Shown one piece after another: positions 9,674 through 18,170 of a stretch of 64,000 nt of DNA. Position 1 is the stretch's first letter. Every line of letters starts with the position of its first letter. A program made the translations under genes and the position numbers. Location of the stretch: positions 186,001-250,000 of the forward strand of contig NZ_WEZF01000002.1 of NCBI RefSeq assembly GCF_009177065.1, given 5' to 3'. The notes beneath the pieces were generated by a model, which was not told where the DNA came from, made no database searches, and was given only the letters and a program-made list of their open reading frames with translations. Origin of the DNA: Tautonia marina. Lineage in GTDB: Bacteria > Planctomycetota > Planctomycetia > Isosphaerales > Isosphaeraceae.

Positions 9674-10830
9674 AGTTTCGACGGACGTGTACCCACTGCC
9701 AAGGCACCTTCCTCGTCACGGAGGAACGTCTTGGCCAGCTCGTCACCTGCCCGAAGTGCGGCCAGGAGTCGAGATTGCCCGCAACCCTCGGCGAGCTCAC
9801 TCAAACTTCCCCCCAGAGTGATCCCGAAGCGTCCCCGACTCCCTCGGTCCTGATCGGCCCGGCTGAGCTTGAGGCCGAGGAGACCGAACCCTCGACCGCC
9901 CGACGCCGAAAACGGCTGATCCCCTTCCTGCTGGGAGCCATCGGCGGCCTGCTGGTCGCGGCCTTGATCTTCTGGCCGATCTTCCGCTGGTCGGCCCCGG
10001 ATGCGCGGGATCTCGCGGATCTGCCCGATGCTCCCCGCCCGATCGACCCGGTCGAGCGGACGGCCCGGACGTTCCTCGACGCGCTCGTTGCCCAGGACGC
10101 GGAGACCATCGATCGACTCGCGGTCCTGACCGATCCTCCGGCGATCGCCTCGTTCGAGGATGTCCAGCGCGATCCGAGCGAAGACGAGACGATCCGAGGA
10201 TCGTTCGCCCCATTGGCCGAGTTGAACCGTCAGATTGCCTCGAACTACACCTACGATCCCGCGATCGACCGCTTCCGCAATGCCAACCCGCTCGGCGTCG
10301 CGGCTGACTTCATGGATGACGCCGAGCAGCTCCGGCAGGAGAACGAGGCGGCAGACATCTATTCCCGGATCGCCGGCGGCACGGCCGATGAGCAGCTTGA
10401 CGCGGCGGTCGAGTTCGCCGAGCAATTCGCCAAGCTGACGCAGAACGCCTTGCCTCGTAAGGAACTGGTGCCGACTTACGCCCAGCTCGTCGAGGACGCC
10501 GACCCACCGCTCCCCCCCGAGGCCGAAGCCCTCGCACTGACCTTTGGTGAGGAGACGGCGACGTGGGAAGAGTTGCTGGATCGGCCCTTCTTCACGATCA
10601 AGGCCGACGGTCCCTTCGTCCTCGATCGAGCCGAGGCGGTCGCGACGATTCAGGATCGGTTGGCCTCGCCGGGCGACACACCTCGGCGGTTACGGCTCGG
10701 CCTGGCTCGATTTCGGCTCGATGCCATCGACACCGGCTGGAAGGTCGTTTCGGCTCGCCGAGAAGACCCCGCTCCTCCGACCGATTCCACCGAACCATAT
10801 CGCTCGCCCGGACTCGAGGAGGGCCCTTGA
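9670..10830 (+). CDS. Zinc-ribbon single-pass membrane protein
   Basis: A 386-residue protein that starts with a zinc ribbon (CTHC then CPKC, residues 6-30) of the MJ0042/FmdB-like type common at planctomycete N-termini. A Glu/Thr/Pro-rich linker and one transmembrane helix at about 84-106 follow. The remainder is probably extracytoplasmic: about 260 residues with an Asp/Glu-rich helical region and two possible NTF2-like alpha/beta segments, such as ARTFLDALVAQDAETIDRLA. The start is the ATG in the ATGA overlap with the previous gene; a longer frame from 9556 overlaps that gene deeply and is rejected. Function unknown. Confidence 0.75.
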   Translation: MKFRRTCTHCQGTFLVTEERLGQLVTCPKCGQESRLPATLGELTQTSPQSDPEASPTPSVLIGPAELEAEETEPSTARRRKRLIPFLLGAIGGLLVAALIFWPIFRWSAPDARDLADLPDAPRPIDPVERTARTFLDALVAQDAETIDRLAVLTDPPAIASFEDVQRDPSEDETIRGSFAPLAELNRQIASNYTYDPAIDRFRNANPLGVAADFMDDAEQLRQENEAADIYSRIAGGTADEQLDAAVEFAEQFAKLTQNALPRKELVPTYAQLVEDADPPLPPEAEALALTFGEETATWEELLDRPFFTIKADGPFVLDRAEAVATIQDRLASPGDTPRRLRLGLARFRLDAIDTGWKVVSARREDPAPPTDSTEPYRSPGLEEGP

Positions 10831-11046
10831 TCCGCCGTCGAGACCGGAATGGCGGGGACGACCGGTAGCAATCGGTCACTTCGGCAGGTTCGAAAACTTG
10901 ACCGACCCCAAGTCGTCGGCTACGAATCCTTTGTCATGTTTCGAGGTTGCAACGCCTTGGGACTCCCCTGGCTCGCCTCCTCTCAGTCGTTCCGTTGGAC
11001 CTGTTGCCACCTCACCCGACCCGATTGCCGCAGAGGACTCGTCCCC

Positions 11047-12705
11047 ATGATTCGCCGACTCGCGCTGGCCTGGGCGGCCCTCGGCACCCTGGCCCTGGCC
11101 GTAACTGCCGATGGCCAGCCCATCGAAACCCATCGGATTCTTCCCGACCGAACCGCTTTGGGGCGGGTGGGTCTGGAACGCTCATGGTTTGCCACCGTCC
11201 CCCTGCAATCCGGGCTGGAGCAGGTCGACCATCTGAGTCTCACGACCGACGGGACGCAAATCTTCGCCCAGACGACCGAAGCCAACCTGTACTGCTACGA
11301 CTCGGAAACCGGTCGGATGCTCTGGAAGGCCAACCTTGGACCTGCCAGTGGCCTGGCTCAGGATGTGGGCACGAATTCAACACTTGCATTCGCCACCAAC
11401 GGCAACTACATCTTCGCCCTCGACCGGGCGACCGGCCGGCAGGTCTGGGTGGAGCGGATGGAAGCCAATGCCTCCTCTCCGATCGTGGCGACCGACGAAC
11501 TTGTGTTTATCGGTGAGGACAATGGCAAGTTGCTGGCCTTCTCGTTGAAGCCGGCCGAGGACCCGCGATTCCAGAAGGAAACGGGCGCTCCGGGCGGCTT
11601 CGCCTGGAATTTTTCGACCAACGGGCCGATCACGGCCGAGCCGGTCGCCACGCAGTTCGTGGTGGCGTTCGCCTCAACCGGGGGCAAGCTCTACGTCACT
11701 CGGTATGACCCGCCGTCGATCCTGCACCGTTCTCAGGACATCGGGCCCCTGACTGCCTCGATGGGAACCTACGGGTCCGGCCCGGAAAGTCTCCTGGTCG
11801 TTCCTTCAATGAATCGGAATCTCTACGGGATCAATCTCTTTACCGGAGAGCAGAAGTGGGTCTTCTCCACGCGATCGCCAATCTCTGCTCAGCCGCTCGT
11901 CGGAGGCGGTGATGTGACGATCACCCGCCGCGTTCCTGAGCGTCGGACCCAGACCATCATTGGAACCGACCTGAAACCCTATGAACAGGAATACACGGAG
12001 GTCGTCGAGCAAGACGAGGTATTGCCGATGCCTCCGACGGTCTACGTCCTCAGCGATGATGGCGACCTGTACGCCGTAAACCCAGACACGGGCGAGTCGC
12101 GCTGGACTTCCGTGGTTCCGATTCCCGGAACCGAGCAGGAACGGGTCGATCCTCGAACCGGTCGTACCGTGGTCATCCCCGGCACGGCCCAACTGGTGAC
12201 CAACGCATCCACCGGTGAACCGGTGACGCAGGCCCGGGGTGTCCGGACCGGGGCCGAGCAGATTCTCGCGCTCTCTCCGTCTCGGGTGTATCTCAGGACT
12301 CAGTACGGCGATCTGGCGATCGTCGATCGTGAATCCGGAGAACTCGTGGCCGGTCCTTCCGCGACATTCCAGCGGGCCGGTGTTGATCTGCGTCGGTACG
12401 CGATCACGACGACCAACGATTCTCATGATCGCATGTACCTGGCCAGCCCTCACGGGTCGATCGTTTGCCTTCGAGAGTTCGGCTCGACCTCCCCGGTTCC
12501 GTTGCGGGCGGAATCAACCTCCCCGTTCGGCTATCTTCGAGACGAGGAAGGGTCCACCGGCGCCACCCCACCTCCTGTTCCGTCGGCACCGTTCGGCAAC
12601 GATCTGGCTCCGGACGATAACCAACCCGCCGACGCGGACAATCCGTTCGACGTCGGCTTTGGGGCTCGCCCCTTGCCTCGGAATATCACCACGCAGCGAC
12701 GCTAA
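11047..12705 (+). CDS. PQQ-like beta-propeller repeat protein (BamB-like)
   Basis: A 552-residue exported protein. It opens with a signal peptide (MIRRLALAWAALGTLALAVT, residues 1-20) and then has repeated PQQ-type blades, for example YCYDSETGRMLWKANLG, FALDRATGRQVWVERM, YGINLFTGEQKWVF and YAVNPDTGESRWTSVV. Such propellers occur in quinoprotein dehydrogenases and in BamB, the outer-membrane assembly factor. No dehydrogenase active site is evident, so a structural or binding role outside the cytoplasm is more likely. The C-terminal 60 residues are Pro/Asp-rich and probably disordered. The start at 11047 is chosen for the signal peptide; upstream codons in frame show no similarity. An intrinsic terminator follows. 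Confidence 0.85.
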   Translation: MIRRLALAWAALGTLALAVTADGQPIETHRILPDRTALGRVGLERSWFATVPLQSGLEQVDHLSLTTDGTQIFAQTTEANLYCYDSETGRMLWKANLGPASGLAQDVGTNSTLAFATNGNYIFALDRATGRQVWVERMEANASSPIVATDELVFIGEDNGKLLAFSLKPAEDPRFQKETGAPGGFAWNFSTNGPITAEPVATQFVVAFASTGGKLYVTRYDPPSILHRSQDIGPLTASMGTYGSGPESLLVVPSMNRNLYGINLFTGEQKWVFSTRSPISAQPLVGGGDVTITRRVPERRTQTIIGTDLKPYEQEYTEVVEQDEVLPMPPTVYVLSDDGDLYAVNPDTGESRWTSVVPIPGTEQERVDPRTGRTVVIPGTAQLVTNASTGEPVTQARGVRTGAEQILALSPSRVYLRTQYGDLAIVDRESGELVAGPSATFQRAGVDLRRYAITTTNDSHDRMYLASPHGSIVCLREFGSTSPVPLRAESTSPFGYLRDEEGSTGATPPPVPSAPFGNDLAPDDNQPADADNPFDVGFGARPLPRNITTQRR

Positions 12706-12758
12706 GCGTTCGCCGCTCCCTCACGTTTCGCCTCCACTGACGTTTCTTCGAGTTCCTC

Positions 12759-12800
12759 GGATTCGGGGCGCCTGTTGCAGCAGGCTCCCCGAATCCTTTT
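12759..12800 (+). terminator. Intrinsic terminator after the PQQ-repeat gene
   Basis: Ten-bp perfect arms ggattcgggg and ccccgaatcc, extended inward by gcctg/caggc after one mismatch, followed at once by TTTT. It lies 54 nt after the stop codon and before purH, so it should separate the two transcripts. Confidence 0.8.
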
Positions 12801-12878
12801 GCGCGTTCGATCCCTGGACCGAGCAAGATCACGCGACCGGCAGCGGATCGACCCTGATGAATGAGGCCCCGAACCGCG

Positions 12879-14477
12879 ATGTCTGACACCAACACCCCGA
12901 TCCGCCGAGCCCTCCTGAGCGTCTCAGACAAGCGGGGACTTCTTGAACTGGCCCGGGCCCTCGCCGATCGAGGGGTCGCCTTGCTAGCCAGCGGTGGCAC
13001 CCGAACCGCCTTGCTCGATGCCGGGCTTGAGGCCGAGGAAGTCTCAGCCTACACCGGCAGCCCTGAAATCCTCGGAGGCCGGGTCAAGACCCTTCACCCA
13101 AAGATTCATGGAGGGATTCTCGCGCGTCGGGACTTGCCTGACGACCTGACGACCCTGACGGCTCACGGAATCGAGCCGATCGACCTCGTGGTGGTCAACC
13201 TTTATCCGTTTGAAGCAACCATCGCCAGGCCGGGCGTCACGGACGACGAGGCGATCGAGAAAATCGACATCGGCGGCCCGAGCTTGATTCGGGGGGCGGC
13301 CAAGAATCATGCGCATGTCGTCGTCCTGACCGACCCAGACCAGTACCCCGCTTTCCTGGAACACCTGGCCCAGCACGACGGCACCACTCAGGAGTTCCGT
13401 CGAGCCCGTGCGCTGGATGCGTTCCAGAAAACCGCACACTACGATCAGGCGATCTCCTCGTACCTGGCCGGTCCCTCCTCCGACGCTGACCCGAAAGGGT
13501 TTCCGGACACGCTCGCTCCCCGGTTTGTGCTGCGGACCTCCTTGCGATACGGCGAGAACCCTCATCAGCGGGCCGCCTTCTACGTCGAACCGCAAACGGC
13601 CGGACCAAACCTGGCCTCGGCAACCATCAGGCACGGAAAAGAACTTTCGTATAACAATATCCTCGACCTCGACAGCGCTCTCCGGTTGATTCGATGCTTC
13701 GAGGAGCCCGCCGCCTGTGTCTTGAAGCACAACAACCCCTGCGGTTCGGCGATTGGCTCGACCCTGGCCGAGGCGTTTGAGCGGGCCTACGACGGTGACC
13801 CGGTCAGCGCATTCGGAGGGATCGTCGGCCTGAATCGCCCGGTCGATCTGGCGACGGCCGAACGAATGGTCAGCCCCGGCCGTTTCATTGAGTGCATTGT
13901 CGCCCCGGGCTTTGAGCCCGATGCCTTCGAAGTCCTGACCACTCGGCCGACCTGGAAGAACAGCGTTCGCCTGGTTGAGCTGGGCGTGCCGATTGGCCCC
14001 GGAGCAGGTCCGGCTGCAGGTCTCGACCTTCGACGCATCGAAGGAGGCTTGCTCGTTCAGGACTGGGACACGATGCAGGCCGATCCGCTGGCCGAGGGTC
14101 GGGTCGTCAGCAAACGCCCACCGAACGATCGCGAAGCGATCGACCTGGCCTTCGGCTGGAAGGTCTGCCAGTCGGTCAAGTCGAACGCCATTGTGCTGGC
14201 CAGTGACGGGCAGATTGTTGGCGTCGGGGCCGGGCAAATGAGCCGCCTCGACTCGGTCGAGATCGCCGTCAAGAAGGCGGGGCCCCGGGCGGCCGGTGCG
14301 GTCCTTGCGTCTGATGCCTTCTTCCCGTTCCGAGACGGTCCCGATGCGGCCGCAGCCGCCGGCATTACCGCGATCATCCAACCGGGAGGTTCCCGGCGGG
14401 ACGAGGAAGTCATCGCCGCCTGCGACGAGCACGGCATCGCCCTGATCTTCACCGGCCGCCGCCACTTCCGGCACTGA
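12879..14477 (+). CDS. purH: Bifunctional AICAR formyltransferase / IMP cyclohydrolase
   Basis: A 532-residue PurH carrying out the last two steps of IMP synthesis: formylation of AICAR by 10-formyl-THF, then ring closure. The N-terminal MGS-like cyclohydrolase domain has ALLSVSDKRGL and GGRVKTLHPKIHGGIL. The formyltransferase domain has RYGENPHQ, the KHNNPCG motif with the catalytic Lys-His pair, SAFGGIV, KSNAIVLA and DAFFPFRDG. Length is standard. The ATG at 12879 starts at the conserved N-terminus; an in-frame ATG 18 nt upstream is possible but has no better ribosome site. It appears to be a single-gene unit, converging on the ZIP gene. Confidence 0.96.
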   Translation: MSDTNTPIRRALLSVSDKRGLLELARALADRGVALLASGGTRTALLDAGLEAEEVSAYTGSPEILGGRVKTLHPKIHGGILARRDLPDDLTTLTAHGIEPIDLVVVNLYPFEATIARPGVTDDEAIEKIDIGGPSLIRGAAKNHAHVVVLTDPDQYPAFLEHLAQHDGTTQEFRRARALDAFQKTAHYDQAISSYLAGPSSDADPKGFPDTLAPRFVLRTSLRYGENPHQRAAFYVEPQTAGPNLASATIRHGKELSYNNILDLDSALRLIRCFEEPAACVLKHNNPCGSAIGSTLAEAFERAYDGDPVSAFGGIVGLNRPVDLATAERMVSPGRFIECIVAPGFEPDAFEVLTTRPTWKNSVRLVELGVPIGPGAGPAAGLDLRRIEGGLLVQDWDTMQADPLAEGRVVSKRPPNDREAIDLAFGWKVCQSVKSNAIVLASDGQIVGVGAGQMSRLDSVEIAVKKAGPRAAGAVLASDAFFPFRDGPDAAAAAGITAIIQPGGSRRDEEVIAACDEHGIALIFTGRRHFRH

Positions 14478-14522
14478 TTGCCCTGTCGGCGCAGTCTGTC
14501 CAGCGGGGACTCGGAAAGCGCA

Positions 14523-15332
14523 TCAGCCGAGCGAGACGTCCAGCACCATCATGACGGCAAAACCGGCCATCGTCCCCAGCGTAGCGAGGTCGGTGTTGCC
14601 TTGCTGCTGACTTTCGGGCACCAGTTCCTCGACCACCACGTAGATCATCGCCCCAGCCGCAAAGGCCAGTGTGTAGGGAAGCAAGGGCCTGACGAACAAA
14701 ACCGCCGCCGCGCCGATGACCGCGGCGATCGGCTCGACCACTGCGGAAAGCTGGCCGTACCAGAATGCCTTGAACCGACCGACCCCTTCGCCCCGAAGGG
14801 GAAGCGCAACGGCAACTCCTTCCGGAAGATTCTGAAGTCCGATGCCGATGGCCAGGGCAATGGCCCGGCCGAGTGAGCCCTCGATGGTTCCGTGTTCGGT
14901 GGCGCCGAAAGCGACGCCGATCGCCAGCCCCTCGGGAATGTTGTGCAAGGTGATCGCCAGGACAAGCAAGGTTGACCGTTGCCAATGAGTCTTGATTCCC
15001 TCGGCACGATCCCGCTTCAGACCGGGATGAAGATGCGGGAGCCATTGGTCGGCCAGCCGAAGCACCAGACCACCGAGCAGGAACCCGAGGGCTGCCGGTC
15101 CCCACCCCGAACCTCCGAGATCGCGGGACAGGTCAATCGCCGGGATGAGGAGTGACCAAACGCTTGCAGCGATCATCACCCCGGACGCAAAGCCGAGCAT
15201 CGCATCGAGGACTCGACGATCCATCGACCGAGTGAGCAAGACGAGCGAGGCCCCAAGGGCGGTCACCCCCCAGGTCAACCCTCCGGCCATCAGCGATTGA
15301 ACGATGGGATTGAAGTCGGCAAACGCGTTCAT
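14523..15332 (-). CDS. ZIP-family divalent metal transporter
   Basis: A 269-residue integral membrane protein with about eight hydrophobic helices. The ZIP signature is intact: [13 protein letters not shown] at about residues 134-146 in helix 4, with the metal-binding His and Glu, and [12 protein letters not shown] in helix 5. A short His-containing loop ([12 protein letters not shown]) precedes helix 4. It should import zinc or a similar divalent cation across the inner membrane. It converges on purH and lies downstream of the DUF1501/DUF1800 pair on the same strand, with only 63 nt between, so it may be co-transcribed with them. Confidence 0.92.
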   Translation of the reverse strand: MNAFADFNPIVQSLMAGGLTWGVTALGASLVLLTRSMDRRVLDAMLGFASGVMIAASVWSLLIPAIDLSRDLGGSGWGPAALGFLLGGLVLRLADQWLPHLHPGLKRDRAEGIKTHWQRSTLLVLAITLHNIPEGLAIGVAFGATEHGTIEGSLGRAIALAIGIGLQNLPEGVAVALPLRGEGVGRFKAFWYGQLSAVVEPIAAVIGAAAVLFVRPLLPYTLAFAAGAMIYVVVEELVPESQQQGNTDLATLGTMAGFAVMMVLDVSLG

Positions 15333-15395
15333 GGCTGGGTTGTACCCGCACGAAGCGGAATCAGCAACACCCCGATGCGGCGAGGGGTGATGCCC

Positions 15396-16652
15396 TCAAG
15401 AGGTCGAGAGCAGAGAGACGGGCGCGAAGCCCTCACCAATGATCGGAGCTGAAGGCACCCCAAGCCACTCGTCGAGAAGGGAGGCATAGAGGCTCCGGAA
15501 ATCGGTCTGGTACTTGAGATCCCCCTCGTCGAGATCGTCGAGGCTCGGATGCTCTCCGATCAAACCTACCTGAGCAACAGGGCCAACCACGAACACCGGA
15601 GCGGCGGCCCCGTGGTCGGTCCCGTTCGAGGCATTCTCGGCAACCCGACGCCCGAACTCGCTAAAGACGAGCACCGCGACCCGACCGGCCTGGCCGTCCT
15701 GGGCAAGATCCTCGTGGAAGGCGGCGAGGGAATCGGCCAGTTCGTTGAGGAGCGCGGCATGGGTGGCTAGCTGATTGGCGTGCGTGTCGTAACCGTCTTG
15801 CCGGGTGTAATAGATCCGGGTTCCGAAGCCGGCCTTGATGATTCGGGCGATCTGTTCGAGCCGGCGAGCCAGGTTGAAGTTGGGATAATTGGTCTCCCCC
15901 CCCTGCCCCGCGGCGACCTCTTCGAGCCGGGCACTCGCCTCGTAAGCCGCCAGCGTGCTGCGACGGAGGAACCCGAGCAACGGGTCGTCGCTTCGATCGA
16001 CTCCGGCGACCTCATTCAAAGCGGATCGGGTCGAATCCTGCTCGGCCGAGGAACCGTTTGCCTGGAGACGGAACTGGTCGATTTGCTCCATTGAAGGGAC
16101 CTCGACCCTCCGGGCTCGGAGGGCGAGGGGAAGTCGGCCGCCACCGACATGAAGCGCGGGGGAATCGGAGCCGGGGCTGGGAGGATCGGCGTCGAGGACC
16201 CGGCCAAGCCATCCGGTTTCGAGCGCCTCGGGGTGAGAGTCCGTCCGGGCGGTTTCCCAGATCTCCATGGATCGGAAATGGGAGCGATCGGGGTTCGGGT
16301 AACCCACGCCCTGCACGATGGCCAATCGCCCGTCTTCGAGGAGCTTGGCCATTTGCCCCATGCTCGGGTGCAAACTGATGTCGTCGGTAACTCGATGGAG
16401 TTGCCCGGTCGGCAGGCGGAGTCGGCGACGATTGCGAACGTAGCCGTCGATGCCATGCGGAACGACTGTATTCAACCCGTCATTCCCTCCGACCAGCTGA
16501 ACGACGACCAAAATCCGGTCGTTCGACTTTGCCGCGCCCCGGGCGGCTCGGGCCGATTGTGCCAGGAAACCAGGAATCGTGACGCCTCCCATCGAAACCA
16601 AGGAGGAGGCAGCCAGGGAGGAGCGAAGGAACTGGCGGCGATGGAGGCTCAT
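15396..16652 (-). CDS. DUF1501 family protein (partner of DUF1800)
   Basis: A 418-residue DUF1501 protein. It has an N-terminal export signal (HRRQFLRSSLAASSLVSMGG, residues 4-23), then VVVQLVGGNDGLNTVVPH, and a C-terminal VLVFSEFGRRVAENAS..TDHGAAAPVF region, which is the metal-site-like SEFGRR..DHG element of the family. It belongs to the shorter subtype that travels with DUF1800, different from the other two copies in this window. DUF1800 lies 62 nt upstream on the same strand. The biochemical role is unassigned; an outer-surface hydrolase or scaffold is the usual guess. Confidence 0.9.
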   Translation of the reverse strand: MSLHRRQFLRSSLAASSLVSMGGVTIPGFLAQSARAARGAAKSNDRILVVVQLVGGNDGLNTVVPHGIDGYVRNRRRLRLPTGQLHRVTDDISLHPSMGQMAKLLEDGRLAIVQGVGYPNPDRSHFRSMEIWETARTDSHPEALETGWLGRVLDADPPSPGSDSPALHVGGGRLPLALRARRVEVPSMEQIDQFRLQANGSSAEQDSTRSALNEVAGVDRSDDPLLGFLRRSTLAAYEASARLEEVAAGQGGETNYPNFNLARRLEQIARIIKAGFGTRIYYTRQDGYDTHANQLATHAALLNELADSLAAFHEDLAQDGQAGRVAVLVFSEFGRRVAENASNGTDHGAAAPVFVVGPVAQVGLIGEHPSLDDLDEGDLKYQTDFRSLYASLLDEWLGVPSAPIIGEGFAPVSLLSTS

Positions 16653-16714
16653 AGTTTGATCCTTGGAGCGATTTGAGTTTCGGACATTCGAGGCAGGCCC
16701 GCGTTCTGTTTCGA

Positions 16715-18061
16715 TCAGGCGAGCTGATATTCGGGGGAAGTGAGCACGAGGGTCGCCACCTCGCGGGCCGATCCCTTGATGCGGTTGCGAACCTCGGAAG
16801 ACAACGTCTCCTGGACGAGCAGCTTGGTGTAAAAGGCCGCAGGGTCATCGGCCTGACCGTGGCGGGCAGGAAGAGCTTCAGGATCGAACCGCCGCCGGTC
16901 GTTCATCAGAGCAAGGATGGTGTTCGATCGAGCGAGCGTGGTCGTGGTATTGATCCAGGCCGGACCGCCATCCCAGCCGGCGACGCTGGGAGGGGCAAAC
17001 AATCGCTGTCCCATTCGCGAGCAAGCTTCGGCAAGTTCGTTGGTGGAAACCGTCGGCGAGACAATTTCCAGAGCGCGGATGGTGCCGACGGCGAACTCGA
17101 CCGGACTCTTGACCCGCTTGCGTCGCATCGAGGGATCGAAGAACAGGCGGGAATGGAGGATCATGGACACGGGGACCATCGTGTCGTAGCCGGAGTTGCG
17201 ATAGGCGTCCGCCAAGGGGTCGATCAAGGCGTCGGACGGCTCGTCAACCTCGCTGAGCAAGAGCGCGAACAGTTTCCGGCAGAGGAACCGGGCACAGGCC
17301 GGTTGGTCCAGGAGAATTGAGGCCACCGCATCGCCATCGAACGACCCGGTCTGACCTAGAATGGATTTTTCACCGGCGTCGAATTCGCGGGAATCGTGGC
17401 GGTATCGCCCTTGAACGACGAAGGTGCCGGTGAAGGCTCGGGCGGCCTCCTGCACATCTCGCTCGCTGTAGTGACCCCGTCCGAGCGTGAACAGTTCCAT
17501 GACCTCCCGAGCGTAGTTCTCGTTCGGATGCTCTTTCTTACTGGCGGTGGCGTCGAGCCAGAGCAGCATGGCCGGATCTTTCGCCATCGAGCGGAGCAAG
17601 TCCGCAAATGAACCGAGTGCGTGCCGCCGAAGCAATTCGTTTTGCTGACGCATCAAGGACGGTTCGTTCACCTTTTCAACGGAGGTGGCAAAATGATCAT
17701 GCCAGAACAAAGTCATCCGTTCCCGAAGGGGAAAGGGCGTGTGAATCATTCGGTAGAGCCAGGAAGCTTGCAAACCGGTCGGCCCAGCCGCGGCTCCCGG
17801 CCCTCTGGCCAGCGCGTCCATGAGGTTGTCAAACGATGCGGCGGGCGAGCCGTCGAGGGCTTCCGGCTCACCGTGAAGCAAGCGGTCGATGCTGGCCTCG
17901 GGCCCCTCCTCAAGATCGCGCTGAAGGACCTCCCAGGAAGGGGAAAATCCGGCCCGCCGGTGCAGATGAGCGACCCGATCGAGGTCCCAGGGATCGGTGT
18001 CTGACGCCTGGAATGGTGTCCAGGCATGACGGGGATCGTCCTGCAAGGTTCGCAGACGCAT
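16715..18061 (-). CDS. DUF1800 family protein
   Basis: A 448-residue DUF1800 protein. Recognisable elements are VAHLHRRAGFSPS near residue 31, MTLFWHDHFATS, NENYAREVMELFTLGRGHYSERDVQEAARAFTG split around position 199, and GWDGGPAWINTTT near the end. Relatives occur throughout planctomycetes next to DUF1501, as here, with the DUF1501 gene 62 nt downstream on the same strand. No signal peptide is obvious, which is common in this family. Function is not established. Confidence 0.9.
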   Translation of the reverse strand: MRLRTLQDDPRHAWTPFQASDTDPWDLDRVAHLHRRAGFSPSWEVLQRDLEEGPEASIDRLLHGEPEALDGSPAASFDNLMDALARGPGAAAGPTGLQASWLYRMIHTPFPLRERMTLFWHDHFATSVEKVNEPSLMRQQNELLRRHALGSFADLLRSMAKDPAMLLWLDATASKKEHPNENYAREVMELFTLGRGHYSERDVQEAARAFTGTFVVQGRYRHDSREFDAGEKSILGQTGSFDGDAVASILLDQPACARFLCRKLFALLLSEVDEPSDALIDPLADAYRNSGYDTMVPVSMILHSRLFFDPSMRRKRVKSPVEFAVGTIRALEIVSPTVSTNELAEACSRMGQRLFAPPSVAGWDGGPAWINTTTTLARSNTILALMNDRRRFDPEALPARHGQADDPAAFYTKLLVQETLSSEVRNRIKGSAREVATLVLTSPEYQLA

Positions 18062-18170
18062 GATGACTCCACCAAACTCTCAGAACCGAACGCTTGGATA
18101 GAACCGGTGCGAGCCTCGCGGTTGCTGTCTGATGCTGATCGACAACCGCGAGCCCGCCTTCGACCGTCGA

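Noticed and set aside
13044-14474. A 476-codon open frame antisense to purH
   Set aside because: A shadow of the purH coding frame with low-complexity translation.
15368-15389. A cacccc/ggggtg stem between the DUF1501 and ZIP genes
   Set aside because: The stem is only six base pairs with a 10-nt loop and no T tract, so it is weak evidence for a terminator.
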